Part shown: positions 26,147 to 35,226 of the stretch, one piece after another | Layout: each line of letters starts with the position of its first letter | Position numbering within the stretch: position 1 is the first letter of the stretch | Source: CAITWD01 sp963727285 | GTDB lineage: Bacteria; Actinomycetota; Thermoleophilia; Miltoncostaeales; Miltoncostaeaceae | DNA length: 64,000 nucleotides | Direction: 5' to 3' | Assembly: GCA_963727285.1 (NCBI GenBank) | Contig: CAVSFF010000009.1 | Coordinates: forward strand, 744,001 to 808,000 | Notes under the pieces: generated by a model | Told to the model about the DNA's origin: nothing | Database searches by the model: none | What the model saw: the letters and a program-made list of their open reading frames with translations, nothing else | Program-made: the position numbers and the translations under genes

Positions 26147-26572
26147 ATGGACCCCTGCAAGCGCATCGCACTGATCGCCCACGACAACCGCAAGCTCGAC
26201 CTGCTCGACTGGGTGCGGTTCAACCGCGACACCCTGGCCTACCACGAGCTGTACGCCACCGGCACGACGGGCGCGCTCGTCGAACATGAAGTGGGACTGC
26301 CCGTGACGCGGTTTCTGAGCGGTCCGCTCGGTGGCGACCAGCAGGTCGGTGCGGGGATCGCTGAAGGCCGGCTCGACGCCGTCTTCTTCTTCTGGGACCC
26401 GCTCGAGCCGCAGGCCCACGACGTCGACGTGAAGGCGTTGCTGCGGGTCGCCGTCGTGCACAACTGCCCGATCGCCTGCAACCGCGCGACGGCGGACTTT
26501 CTGCTGTCGAGCCCGCTGATGGCCGAGCAGTACGACCAGGCGGTGCTGCCGCCGGTGCTCGACCCTCGCTGA
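26147..26572 (+). CDS. mgsA: Methylglyoxal synthase
   Basis: 141 residues from ATG 26147, with GGGAGG 6 nt upstream. It converts dihydroxyacetone phosphate to methylglyoxal and phosphate, a glycolytic bypass relieving phosphate starvation. Family landmarks: IALIAHDNRKLDLLDWV, ELYATGTTGALV (phosphate-binding loop), FLSGPLGGDQQVGAGIAEG (catalytic Asp region), DAVFFFWDPLEPQAHDVDVK and HNCPIACNRATADFLL. Full length and intact. Single-gene unit. Confidence 0.95.
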   Translation: MDPCKRIALIAHDNRKLDLLDWVRFNRDTLAYHELYATGTTGALVEHEVGLPVTRFLSGPLGGDQQVGAGIAEGRLDAVFFFWDPLEPQAHDVDVKALLRVAVVHNCPIACNRATADFLLSSPLMAEQYDQAVLPPVLDPR

Positions 26573-26588
26573 GTGCGGAGCGGGGCGC

Positions 26589-27385
26589 CTACGGGGTGAT
26601 CAGCAGCTCGCCGTGGATCATTGCGAACCACGCATCCGGGTGCGCGGCCCACGTCGCGAAACGCGGTGGCGATTTCCTCAAGATCTGCGGGCGTCGCCCG
26701 CCCCGCCCCAAGCGCCTGGTCGGCAAATCGCGACTGCGTGGCCCGCTCCGCCCAGAGCCCCGCCCACCAGTCGCGGTCGGTCGGCGTGGCGTAGCACCAC
26801 GTCCCCGCCGACACCCGGACGGTGGCGAAGCCGGCGGCATGGGCCCAGGCCAGGAGCCGACGGCCGGCGTCCGGCTCCGCGCCGGTCGCGCGTGCGAGGT
26901 CGAGATAGAGCGCCATCCAGCGGTCAAGACGCGAATCCGCCGGGTACCACGTCATCGTGGACATGTCGACGTCGCGAACGGCCACCACACCGCCGTCGCG
27001 GCAGACCCGGCCCATTTCCGCGAGTGCCGTCCGAGGGCGCGGTGAGATGCTGGAGCACCTGGTGGGCGTGGACGACGTCGAACGAGCGGTCCGGAAAGGG
27101 CAGGGCGTAGACGTCACCCGTCGTGAAGCGCAGGTTGGCGGGTACCGCCACTGCGGCCTCGGCGAGGACGCCCGCATCACGGTCGAGACCCACGACCTCG
27201 CCGGGGGCGACGCGCCGCGCCAGGTCGGCGGTGATCGTTCCGGGGCCGCACCCGACGTCGAGCACCGACATGCCGGGCCGGAGCTCCGGTAACAGGTACG
27301 CCGCCGAGTTCTCCGCCGTCCGCCAACGGTGCGAGCGCAAGACGCTGTCGTGATGGCCATGCAGGTAGACGTCATCAGGGGACAT
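26589..27385 (-). pseudogene. Class I SAM-dependent methyltransferase with two frameshifts
   Basis: Starts MSPDDVYLHGHHDSVLRSHR at 27385. The SAM site is VLDVGCGPGTITADLARR, then GLDRDAGVL and RFTTGDVYALPFPD. After VLQHLT (about 27040) the frame shifts; conserved sequence resumes as LAEMGRVCRDGG, VDMSTMTWYP, GRRLLAWAHAAGF and TWCYATPTDRDWW. A second shift near 26660 restores WAAHPDAWFAMIHGELLITP to the stop at 26589. Together about 265 residues, the normal length. The two single-nucleotide-scale shifts mean either recent decay or sequence error. Acceptor substrate unknown. Confidence 0.8.
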
Positions 27386-27431
27386 GCCGACAGCATGACG
27401 GCCCGTCACCGGGGTCCGCAACGCGCCGCGG

Positions 27432-28314
27432 TCAGGTGACGCGGTGCGCAGCCATCACCGCCGGTACTGCCCCGACGATCGCCAGCATGCCTGCCACTGC
27501 CCATCACCCCGAGGGCGACGACACCGTTCGGCGGCGGGCCCGGCTTGAGCAGATACGGCACGGCGCTCGCGACGGTCGCGATCAGCATCGAGGGACCGGC
27601 CGTCATCGACGCCCATGATGCGCCGATGACGGTGCGGCGACCGGGAATCGCCGCGCGCACCAGCCGCGCGACGCACACGCACCATGCGCCCCCGAACGAC
27701 GAGCTCCGGCGAGAACCCACAGCGCCACCGCCATCGAATAGGCGGGGTTGCCACCGTTACGCGCCGACAGTGTCAAGGTGGTGCGCCCAGATCACGATCC
27801 CGGCTCCGAGGGCCACGACGGCGGACGATCCGACCGCCACGAAGATCCCGGGACCTCGCACACGCTGCCACCCTCCCGTGCGCAGCACGGCAATAAGCGA
27901 CGGGGCGAGCGAGGGCGCCGGCGGCGACGATTCCGAGCAGGGCGAGCGACAGCGCATTGACCGCGGCGAGTCGTCGCCTCGTTGAGTGCCGCTGAGGTTG
28001 ACCCGTGCAGGGTCGACCTGCCACTGCTCCTGCGCCTTGATGGAGCGCGATCAACCCGAAGGCGAAGACCCCCCACGACCACACGACACGCGCCAGACCA
28101 CCGCCGGCACGATCGCGCGCGGTCAGGCGGTCGCCCGACGAGCCCTGCCATGCCCAGCCACTCCCGCGCGGCTCCACGTGCCAGGTCTGCGCCGAGACGC
28201 CACCCCGGCGAGCCCTGCTCCCCGGCGACGAGATCGGTGAGTTCCATGCCATAGCGCCGCCGGAATGCCGGCGGATACAGCGCCAGCGAGCAGCATGACC
28301 ACGCGCCGGTTCAT
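27432..28314 (-). pseudogene. PadR-linked membrane protein, broken by several frameshifts
   Basis: Begins at ATG 28314, overlapping the stop of the PadR gene. Fragments in different frames line up into one product: LYPPAFRRRYGMELTDL, then GSPGWRLGADLARGAAREWL, WSWGVFAFGLIALHQ, LAAVNALSLALLGIVAAGAL, GPGIFVAVGSSAVVALGAG, NPAYSMAVALWVLAG, IVGAVPAVMAAHRV to a stop at 27432. At least four shifts are needed, the first near 28285. YPPAFRRRYG followed by several membrane helices is typical of uncharacterised membrane proteins encoded beside PadR regulators. As it stands it cannot give a full product. Confidence 0.65.
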
Positions 28315-28655
28315 GCGCCGGCACCGGCGGCCCGCCAGCCGGCGGTTGCGATGCGATCCCTGCCCGCGGCGACGATCCGCTCCAACTCGGCGAGCGCGTC
28401 CACGAGGAGCGCACGCCCCGCGTCGGTGATCCGGTACGGGCGGGCGCGCCCGTCGGCGGGGAGGGGTGCGATCAGTCCACGCGCTTCGAGACGCCCGATC
28501 GCTCCATACAACGTCCCCGGGCCGAGGCGCACGCCGGCGAACGTCGCGATGTCCCCGAGCAGGGCGTGTCCGTGCTTGGGACCCCCGGCGAGGCTCGTGA
28601 GGATGAGCAGCGCGGGATCGTTCGATCGCGGGGATGCGGCGCGGTCGGCAGCCAT
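28311..28655 (-). CDS. PadR-family transcriptional regulator
   Basis: 114 residues. Winged HTH with ALLILTSLAGGPKHGHALL, GVRLGPGTLYGAIGRLEARG and the wing ADGRARPYRITDAGRALL. The C-terminal helix is short, as in PadR subfamily 2 (DNA-binding plus one dimerisation helix). It probably represses its own promoter through the perfect palindrome immediately upstream (28665-28687), and its partner is the overlapping membrane-protein gene downstream, now broken. Confidence 0.9.
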   Translation of the reverse strand: MAADRAASPRSNDPALLILTSLAGGPKHGHALLGDIATFAGVRLGPGTLYGAIGRLEARGLIAPLPADGRARPYRITDAGRALLVDALAELERIVAAGRDRIATAGWRAAGAGA

Positions 28656-28664
28656 GCGCGACAG

Positions 28665-28687
28665 AGTACTACGTCGTACGTAGTACT
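28665..28687. promoter_or_regulatory. Perfect palindrome, probable PadR operator
   Basis: AGTACTACGT (28665-28674) and ACGTAGTACT (28678-28687) are exact inverse complements around CGT. It begins 9 bp upstream of the PadR start codon, in the 43-bp gap behind the patatin gene. PadR regulators bind ATGT/ACAT-like or TACT/AGTA-like dyads, so autoregulation is likely but inferred. Confidence 0.65.
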
Positions 28688-28698
28688 GTCGAATCCGA

Positions 28699-29628
28699 TC
28701 AGCCTGCGCGACGGAATCGCCCGAGCAGGCGCCGCGCGCCTCCGGGGCGTGCGGTGCGGGCCGTCGACGCTGCCGACCGAGCCGCCCCGGGCGTCCAGAT
28801 GCGATCGGCCGCAGGCAGTTCGAGCCACGCCGAGGTGCGGTCGTACGCCTCGTCGATCAGCCGCCGCGTCGCGCGGAGGTCGAAGGGCGTCATCATCCGC
28901 GTCGACGGCGACGGGAGCAGCTCGATACGACAGCGCTCCGATGCGCGCTCGAGCTCAAAATCGGCAATGCGCCAGCACAGCCAGTCGATCGTGTCCGCGA
29001 TCCGCAGCACGGCATTGCCTGCGAACGGCTCGGAAATCGGCCACCCGACCGGCATCACGAAGGCGTGCGTTGCTCCGAGTTCCACCGCAGGGGCGATCGG
29101 GGGATCGGATGTGATCCCGCCGTCGATGTACTCTCGCCCGCCGATCTGGACCGCCGGGAACAACCCGGGGACCGCACTCGAGGCCATGATCGTCTGCAGC
29201 GCGTCGCCGGCATGCACGACCACCTGGCGTCGCGAGGCGGTGTCGGTCAGCGTGATCGCGAGCGGGATCTCGGTGTCCTCGATCCGCGCGACGGGCAGCG
29301 TCGACTCGAGGACCCGGCGGATATGGGTGCTCGCGGCCAGGTAGGTCCCGCCGCCAAGGACCGCGCGCCCGACCGTCCATGGATTGACGCGAAACAGATC
29401 GCGCCGCCGCACCGAGAGCCAGAGACGCTCGAGGCGCTCGACGGCGTCCAGCGTGGGATCGGACGCGAACACCAGCGCGTTGATTGCGCCCGACGACGAC
29501 CCGGTCACGATATCGGGCCGTATCCCCCGCTCGACCAGGGCGCGCAACATGCCGACCTGGAGCGCCCCGAGACCTGCGCCTCCGCAAAACACGAACGCGG
29601 TCATGGCGTCCGGCGCCGCGTCAGGCAT
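28699..29628 (-). CDS. Patatin-like phospholipase
   Basis: 309 residues from ATG 29628 (MPDAAPDAMTAFVFCGGAG); 29604 is a second possible start. Ser-Asp dyad hydrolase: oxyanion loop GGAGLGALQ, nucleophile elbow GSSSG, and DGG of EYIDGGITSDPPIAP carrying the catalytic aspartate. Acts on acyl-ester lipids. No signal peptide is seen, so cytoplasmic or membrane-peripheral. Followed in the same direction by the PadR gene, separated by its operator, so the two are probably not one transcript. Confidence 0.9.
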   Translation of the reverse strand: MPDAAPDAMTAFVFCGGAGLGALQVGMLRALVERGIRPDIVTGSSSGAINALVFASDPTLDAVERLERLWLSVRRRDLFRVNPWTVGRAVLGGGTYLAASTHIRRVLESTLPVARIEDTEIPLAITLTDTASRRQVVVHAGDALQTIMASSAVPGLFPAVQIGGREYIDGGITSDPPIAPAVELGATHAFVMPVGWPISEPFAGNAVLRIADTIDWLCWRIADFELERASERCRIELLPSPSTRMMTPFDLRATRRLIDEAYDRTSAWLELPAADRIWTPGAARSAASTARTARPGGARRLLGRFRRAG

Positions 29629-29826
29629 CGACGGCACCTGCGCGGCGGGACACCGTCGGCGGGTTCGCGGGTCCGGCGGTCGTGGCGTCCACGGCAGACA
29701 TCGTCGCTCAAGCGTATTGGGAACCGATGCCTGCGGCCATCCCGACACGCGGGCGAGCGACAAGATGTCGAGTTTGTGCGCAGGTCTAAGTGCAGCCGGG
29801 GCGGCCATGGGTTAGCGTCCCGTGCC

Positions 29827-31656
29827 GTGACGAATTCACCGTGGTTCCCCGCCGCCTATCCGGGCGACTCCGACATGCGCGTGGCGTACTTCTGTGCCGA
29901 GTTCGGTATCGCCGCCGACATCCCCATCTATTCCGGCGGTCTCGGCATCCTCGCCGGCGATCATCTGAAGGCCTCGTCGGATCTGGCCATCCCGCTCGTC
30001 GGGATCGGCCTCTTCTACTACGACGGCTACTTCCGGCAAACGATCGACGAGTCCGGCCAGCACGAGCGCTACATCGACCGCACCGGCACCGACATCGGCG
30101 CGGTACCCGTACTCGGCGACGACGGTCTTCCGGTCCGGATCGCCGTCGAGCTCCCGACAGGTCCGCTGCACGCGGCCGTGTGGCAGCTGATGGTCGGGTC
30201 CGTGATGCTCATCCTGCTCGACGCCAACATCCCCGAGAACGCCCCGGCCGAGCGCGAGATCACCGCACGGCTCTATGGTGGCGATCGCCAGACGCGGATC
30301 CGCCAGGAGCTCCTGCTGGGAATCGGCGGTATCCGGGCGCTCGACGCCATGGGCATCGCCCCGACGGTCTTCCACATCAACGAGGGCCATTCGGTATTTC
30401 TCCAGCTCGAGCGGCTGCGGGTGCTCATCGACGCGGGCGCGACGTTCGACGACGCACTCGCAGAGGTCCGCCGGACGTCCGTCTTCACCACCCACACCCC
30501 GGTCCCGGCCGGAAACGAGGTCTTCTCCGACGATCTCGCCAGCAGCCACCTGTCACGCGCCGCCGCGGAGATCGGCCTGTCGATCGACGACTTGATGGCG
30601 CTCGGCAAGGTCGCCGATGAACCAGGATTCGGATTGACGCCGTTCGCGCTCCGGACGACGGCCCGGGCCAACGGGGTCAGTCAGCTCCACGGAGAGGTGG
30701 CCCGCAGGATGTGGCGCGGGCTCTGGCCCGATCGGCCGGTCGACGAGGTCCCGATCGGCGCCGTCACGAACGGCGTGCACGTCCGGACGTGGATTGAGCG
30801 TGGCATCGCCGACAACGCGATTCGGGCCGGCGTCGACCTCGACGCACCCGCGGCACCCGGGTTTGCCCGGGCCGCATCGATGTCGGAGCCGGAGCTCTGG
30901 CGCGCGCACCGCGCAAACGTGGCGCGGCTCGTCGCCCTTGCCAACACCCGGGGAGCAGTTGCCGGCGCGCATCCCCGGCTCGACCCGGACGCGCTGACGA
31001 TCGGGTTCTCCCGGCGCTTTGCGACCTACAAGCGGGCGGGGCTGCTGTTCCGCGACCCCGATCGCCTCGCGCGTGTCCTGGGCGCGCCCGATGCCCCGGT
31101 GCAAGTCGTGCTCGCGGGCAAGGCGCACCCGGCCGACTCGGACGGCAAGGCGCTGATCACGATGGTCACCGAACTTGCGACCGACCCGCGACTGGCCGGA
31201 CGGGTCGTGTTCGTTCCGGACTACGACATCGCCATCGGCGCACACATCCTGCAGGGGACCGACGTCTGGCTCAATACGCCACGCCTCCCGATGGAGGCAT
31301 CGGGCACGAGCGGCATGAAGGCGGCAATCAACGGCGCGCTGAACCTGTCGATCCTCGACGGCTGGTGGGCCGAGGGGTACTCGCCGTCGGTCGGGTGGGC
31401 CATTGACGACGGTACGATCGCCGGCAGCGACGACGAGCAGGACAGCCGCGACCACGAATCGCTGTTGCGCCTGCTGGAGACGAGTGTGGTTCCCGCGTTC
31501 TTCGACCGCGATGCCGACGGCATCCCGCGCACCTGGACCGCAATGATGCGCGAGGCCATCGCCCACGTCGGTGAGCAATTCTCGGCCGCCCGGATGCTCC
31601 GCGACTACACCGACGGGTACTACGTCCCCACACACCGGGCCGGACGCGACCGCTAA
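29827..31656 (+). CDS. glgP: Alpha-glucan (glycogen) phosphorylase family protein
   Basis: 609 residues from GTG 29827 (VTNSPWFPAAYPGD). It belongs to the shorter bacterial/archaeal alpha-glucan phosphorylases, GT35, which release glucose-1-phosphate from glycogen or maltodextrins using PLP. Visible: VAYFCAEFGIAADIPIYSGG, LGILAGDHLKASSDL, TVFHINEGHSVFL, FTTHTPVPAGNEVF, VTNGVHVRTW, IGFSRRFATYKRAGLL and the PLP-lysine region EASGTSGMKAAINGALNLS. The canonical NMK is SGMK here, as in this subgroup. Divergent from the patatin gene. Confidence 0.92.
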   Translation: MTNSPWFPAAYPGDSDMRVAYFCAEFGIAADIPIYSGGLGILAGDHLKASSDLAIPLVGIGLFYYDGYFRQTIDESGQHERYIDRTGTDIGAVPVLGDDGLPVRIAVELPTGPLHAAVWQLMVGSVMLILLDANIPENAPAEREITARLYGGDRQTRIRQELLLGIGGIRALDAMGIAPTVFHINEGHSVFLQLERLRVLIDAGATFDDALAEVRRTSVFTTHTPVPAGNEVFSDDLASSHLSRAAAEIGLSIDDLMALGKVADEPGFGLTPFALRTTARANGVSQLHGEVARRMWRGLWPDRPVDEVPIGAVTNGVHVRTWIERGIADNAIRAGVDLDAPAAPGFARAASMSEPELWRAHRANVARLVALANTRGAVAGAHPRLDPDALTIGFSRRFATYKRAGLLFRDPDRLARVLGAPDAPVQVVLAGKAHPADSDGKALITMVTELATDPRLAGRVVFVPDYDIAIGAHILQGTDVWLNTPRLPMEASGTSGMKAAINGALNLSILDGWWAEGYSPSVGWAIDDGTIAGSDDEQDSRDHESLLRLLETSVVPAFFDRDADGIPRTWTAMMREAIAHVGEQFSAARMLRDYTDGYYVPTHRAGRDR

Positions 31657-31731
31657 AACGCGACCTCTCCGGCCGTTCAGGGGCGCCCGGGCTATCATCG
31701 AATCTCCGTACTGACGTCGAAAGCCGCCGCG

Positions 31732-32332
31732 ATGGGCTTGTTCCGCAACCGCGGACTCACCGATGACGATCGCGCCCGTATCCCCCCGGGGCAACACCTC
31801 GTGCGCAACTTCCCGGTGTTGGACGTCCAGGGACCCCCGTATCACGAGATCCCCGACGACTGGGACTTCCGCGTCTGGGGCCGGGTCGCCCTGCCGCAAC
31901 GCTGGAGCTTCGACGAGCTGACCGCGCTGCCCGCAGTCGGCGAGGTTCTCGACATCCACTGCGTGACGTCATGGTCCAAGCTGGACACGTCCTGGTACGG
32001 CGTCCCGATGGACTGGCTGCTCGAGACCGTCTCCCCCGACGCCATCCGCCACCCACGTGGTTGCCCACGCCGAGGCCGGATACACCGCCAACCTTCCGAT
32101 CGACGCGTTGCGCGCCCCGGGCGTGCTGCTCGCCTACGAATACGACGGCTATCCGCTTGATCCGGCGCACGGATTTCCGCTGCGACTGGTGGTGCCGCAG
32201 CTGTACTTCTGGAAGAGCGCCAAATGGCTGCGTGGCCTCGAGTTCCGTGCCGGCGATCTCCCGGGCTTCTGGGAGCGGCGCGGCTACTCGAATTCGGCCG
32301 ACCCGTGGCAGGAGGAGCGCTATGCCTTCTGA
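31732..32332 (+). pseudogene. SUOX-like molybdopterin oxidoreductase, frameshifted
   Basis: Starts MGLFRNRGLTDDDRARIPPG. The molybdenum-ligand cysteine is present in IHCVTSWSKLDTSWYGVP. After PDAI (near 32050) the frame shifts by one base; conserved sequence resumes in the other frame as ATHVVAHAEAGYTANLP, LLAYEYDGYPLDPAHGFPLR, PQLYFWKSAKWLRGLEF, then the stop at 32332. Together about 200 residues, matching the small cofactor-only sulfite-oxidase-like family of unknown substrate. One extra base around 32052 would account for it. The end overlaps the next gene by 11 nt, so it was part of an operon. Confidence 0.85.
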
Positions 32333-32687
32333 TCCGGGCGATCGATTCCGGCAGGAGACCGACCGCGACTTCGACGACATCGCCCGCATCACCCGGACGT
32401 TCGTCCACTACGGCAAGGCGTTCCTGATCGCGCTCCCGTTGTGGCTCGCCCTGCTCGTCCTGCTGCCGCGGTGGGGGGTGGGCGAGCTCACCTCGCTGCT
32501 GGGCGCGTCCCTGATCGCCGGTGGCATCGCCGTCGCCGGCGCGCGCATGACCCGACGCCCCGACGTGGCGTCGACCGCTGCCCTCGGGCCTCGGCGGCGC
32601 ATCACCCCTCCCGGGCGCCTGACGCTTATCGGGCTTACGGCGGTGATTGTGCTTTACCTTGTGTTGGTGCTCCGGGCGGGAGGCTGA
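32322..32687 (+). CDS. Two-to-three-helix membrane protein, unknown
   Basis: 121 residues from ATG 32322, with GGAGGAG 4 nt upstream. A charged N-terminus (DRFRQETDRDFDDIARITRT) precedes helices ALPLWLALLVLLP, LLGASLIAGGIAVAGA and a C-terminal LTLIGLTAVIVLYLVLVLRAG. Overlaps the end of the SUOX-like gene by 11 nt, so it could be a membrane partner for that oxidoreductase, though no haem-ligand pattern is evident. Confidence 0.7.
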   Translation: MPSDPGDRFRQETDRDFDDIARITRTFVHYGKAFLIALPLWLALLVLLPRWGVGELTSLLGASLIAGGIAVAGARMTRRPDVASTAALGPRRRITPPGRLTLIGLTAVIVLYLVLVLRAGG

Positions 32688-32737
32688 GTGTCCGCCGGAT
32701 TGCCGATGTTGCCCCAATCAAGGAGATCGTGCGCCAC

Positions 32738-33322
32738 ATGAGCCCACTCATTCCGATGGTCGTCGAACAGACATCGCGTGGCGAGCGTTCGTTTGACATC
32801 TACTCGCGACTGCTCAACGAGCGGATCGTGTTCCTGGGCACCCCGATCGACGATCAGATCGCCAACCTGATCGTCGCGCAGCTGTTGCACCTCGAGTCCG
32901 AGGATCCGGACAAGGACATCTCGCTGTATGTCAACTCGCCCGGCGGGTCGGTCTACGCGGGGCTTGCCATCTACGACACCATGCAGTTCATCAAGCCCGA
33001 CGTCCAGACGATCTGTGTCGGGATCGCGATGAGCATGGGCGCGCTGCTGCTGGCCGGCGGCGCCAAGGGCAAGCGGATGGCGCTGCCCAACGCGAAGATC
33101 ATGATCCACCAGGTCTCCGGCGGCTTCTCCGGTCAGGCCTCGGACATCGAGATCCACGCGCGCGAGGCGCTCGCCATCCGGAAGCGGCTCGACGAAATCC
33201 TCGCCCTACACACCGGCAAGGACGTGGAAGTGGTCAGCCACGACACCGAGCGCGACAACTTCATGAGCGCCGAAGAAGCCCGGGAGTACGGGATCATCGA
33301 CCGGGTGATCACCCACCACTAG
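32738..33322 (+). CDS. clpP: ATP-dependent Clp protease proteolytic subunit
   Basis: 194 residues from ATG 32738; AAGGAG lies 12 nt upstream, and an in-frame GTG at 32729 is an alternative. Serine protease forming the ClpP tetradecamer that works with ClpX/ClpC. The strand after FDIYSRLLNERIVFLG is typical; NSPGGSVYAGLAIYDTMQ precedes the catalytic Ser in GIAMSMGALLL, His in IMIHQVSGG and Asp in the SHDTERDNFMSAEEA region. There is essentially no propeptide. Stop is 14 bp into the convergent transglutaminase gene end. Confidence 0.95.
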   Translation: MSPLIPMVVEQTSRGERSFDIYSRLLNERIVFLGTPIDDQIANLIVAQLLHLESEDPDKDISLYVNSPGGSVYAGLAIYDTMQFIKPDVQTICVGIAMSMGALLLAGGAKGKRMALPNAKIMIHQVSGGFSGQASDIEIHAREALAIRKRLDEILALHTGKDVEVVSHDTERDNFMSAEEAREYGIIDRVITHH

Positions 33323-34247
33323 CCGAGCGGGTGACCCGCTGGAGCCCGTCGTCGCGACCGTCCCGGGTCGCACGGCGGGCGGCCGGCAGCACCCCCACCG
33401 CGCCCTCGTCGGCCGGGCGCTCGTCGATCTCCACGGAGATGATCATCTCCTTGGTCGGGTCACCGACATAGGTACCCCGGAACGGGGGGACATCGGTGTA
33501 GTCACGCCCGACCGCGACCCGGATGTAGTGCGACAGATCAGGCTCGGGATGCGTCGGGTCGAACTCGATCCAGCCCACGCCGGGGACCCAGGCCTCGCAC
33601 CATGCATGACTCTCCGACGGCTCGTCGCGGCCCGCCTGATGCATCCAGCCGCTGATGTAGCGCGCCGGGACGCCCTGGCGTCGGCACAAGGCGATAAACA
33701 GATGCGCCATGTCCTGACAGACCCCGTGCCCCGCTTGGACGACCTGTTCGACCAGCGTGTCGACATCGGTGACGCCCTGCCGGTACGCGATCCGGAAATT
33801 GACCGCCTGCTCGACGCCGCGTAGCCACATCTCGACGTCGATGGGCGCGCCGATCGCGGCGTCGCGGGCGAATCCCTCGACGTGCGTGCCCCACGACACC
33901 AACGGCGACGGCAACAGGAACTCGGCGAACTGGTCGATCAGGCGCGGATCATCGAGCCCCTGGCGCGGAATGGCGTCATCGGTCAGGCCACTGGCGGCGA
34001 CGGTCACCAGCGCATGGGATTCCACGATCAGCCGGTCGTGGCGGGCCTCGACCTGAAACCAGGCGACTTCGTTCCCGAACACGTCCATATGCCGGTAGAC
34101 GGTCGTCGGCGGGGTCACGACGATGTGGGCAAGTTCCACCGTCTGACGGGCATGGGAACGCGGCAGGAGTCGCAACTCGTTGATCGACTGGGTCGCGTGA
34201 CCCGCATAGACCATCTCAGTTCTGTGCTTGGCGAGCAGCCTGCGCAT
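33309..34247 (-). CDS. Transglutaminase-like cysteine peptidase-fold protein
   Basis: About 312 residues. ATG 34247 fits a GAAGGGG site better than GTG 34256. The N-terminal bacterial transglutaminase-like domain has SINELRLLPRSHARQ and FGNEVAWFQVEARHDRL. The catalytic core has Cys in GHGVCQDMAHLFIALCRRQG, then YISGWMHQAG, His in ESHAWCEAWVPG and Asp in WIEFDPTHPE, so the Cys-His-Asp triad is complete. Third gene of the ATP-grasp/alpha-E/transglutaminase set; its start lies inside the end of the alpha-E gene. Likely acts on a peptide or amide product of the ATP-grasp enzyme. Confidence 0.9.
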   Translation of the reverse strand: MRRLLAKHRTEMVYAGHATQSINELRLLPRSHARQTVELAHIVVTPPTTVYRHMDVFGNEVAWFQVEARHDRLIVESHALVTVAASGLTDDAIPRQGLDDPRLIDQFAEFLLPSPLVSWGTHVEGFARDAAIGAPIDVEMWLRGVEQAVNFRIAYRQGVTDVDTLVEQVVQAGHGVCQDMAHLFIALCRRQGVPARYISGWMHQAGRDEPSESHAWCEAWVPGVGWIEFDPTHPEPDLSHYIRVAVGRDYTDVPPFRGTYVGDPTKEMIISVEIDERPADEGAVGVLPAARRATRDGRDDGLQRVTRSASGG

Positions 34248-35226
34248 ATCGCGCACCCCCTTCCCCGTGCGAACTCAACGCGAAGCAACTGGCATCGAGC
34301 GCCGTGTGAATCGCGTTGCAGCGGACCTGCACCCGGTCCATGAGGTCGCCGACCTGGTTGCCGAGCAGGTTACCCGCATCGCGCACGACCTCGCCACGCG
34401 CCGCGCGGGCACGGGTGAGCGCCTCCGAGTCGGAGGACATCAGACCCGCCGCCGAGAGCGACCCCAGCGACGCGATGACCTGATCCAGGCAATAGGTGAT
34501 CGAACGCGGGAAGGCGGGGTCGACCATGAGAAAGCGCGCGATCTCCAGCGGCGATCCGCCGCCCAACTGCATGCGCAGGTACGCCTCGTCGGCACCGGCC
34601 GACCGCAGCAGGCTCTGCCAGTGGTACAGGTCGACCGGCGCAATCGAGAGCGGGTCGGCGGGACGCGTGAAGTGAAACTTGGCCTCCAGCAGCCGCGCGG
34701 TCTTCTCGGCACGCTCCAGGAAACGGCCGAGCCGCAGGAAATGCCACGGCGCATCTTGGCGCATCGTCTGATCGGTCATCCCCTGGATGAGATGGGACGA
34801 GCGCCGGACCATCCGGCAGAAGGGGTACACGCCCTCCGTGGAGATGCGCCCCGGTGGCCACGACCGCAACTCGAGGTAGACCGCGTTGAGCGCCTCCCAC
34901 AGTTCGGTGGGGAGCAGGTCCCGGACCCCGCGCGCGTTCCGCCGTGCCCTGCGGATGCACGAGACCACGCTATTCGGGTTGGAGGAGTTCAGCGACAGGA
35001 ACCACACGACCGATCGCTCGTCGGCGCGCACGTGATTGACCAGGAAGGCGTCGAGGTCGCCGGTGATCGTGACGAGCGGCTCCCAGACGGTGCGCCGCCC
35101 CTCGGGCATCGGGAGCGCGCGCTCGAGGGTCATGGCGTGGGCAACCTCCAGAAGGCGCGCATAGGTGTCCGCCCGCTCGATGTCGCGCGCGACCCAGTAC
35201 ATCGATTCCGCGACGCGCGCGAGCAT
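34216..35226 (-). CDS. Alpha-E domain protein
   Basis: 336 residues, all helical, opening LARVAESMYWVARDIERADT, the hallmark of the alpha-E family (repeated conserved Glu and Arg in helices). Later segments include FLSLNSSNPNSVVSCIRRAR, LWEALNAVYLELRSW, FLRLGRFLERAEKTARLLEA and FLMVDPAFPRSITYCL. Starts one base into the stop of the ATP-grasp gene. Comparative genomics of ATP-grasp peptide-ligase systems links this domain to circularly permuted ATP-grasp enzymes and transglutaminases in uncharacterised peptide synthesis or modification. Confidence 0.92.
   Translation of the reverse strand: MLARVAESMYWVARDIERADTYARLLEVAHAMTLERALPMPEGRRTVWEPLVTITGDLDAFLVNHVRADERSVVWFLSLNSSNPNSVVSCIRRARRNARGVRDLLPTELWEALNAVYLELRSWPPGRISTEGVYPFCRMVRRSSHLIQGMTDQTMRQDAPWHFLRLGRFLERAEKTARLLEAKFHFTRPADPLSIAPVDLYHWQSLLRSAGADEAYLRMQLGGGSPLEIARFLMVDPAFPRSITYCLDQVIASLGSLSAAGLMSSDSEALTRARAARGEVVRDAGNLLGNQVGDLMDRVQVRCNAIHTALDASCFALSSHGEGGARYAQAARQAQN

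Noticed and set aside
30553..31959. 468-codon minus-strand frame opposite glgP
   Set aside because: Shadow of the glucan phosphorylase gene; no recognisable domain.
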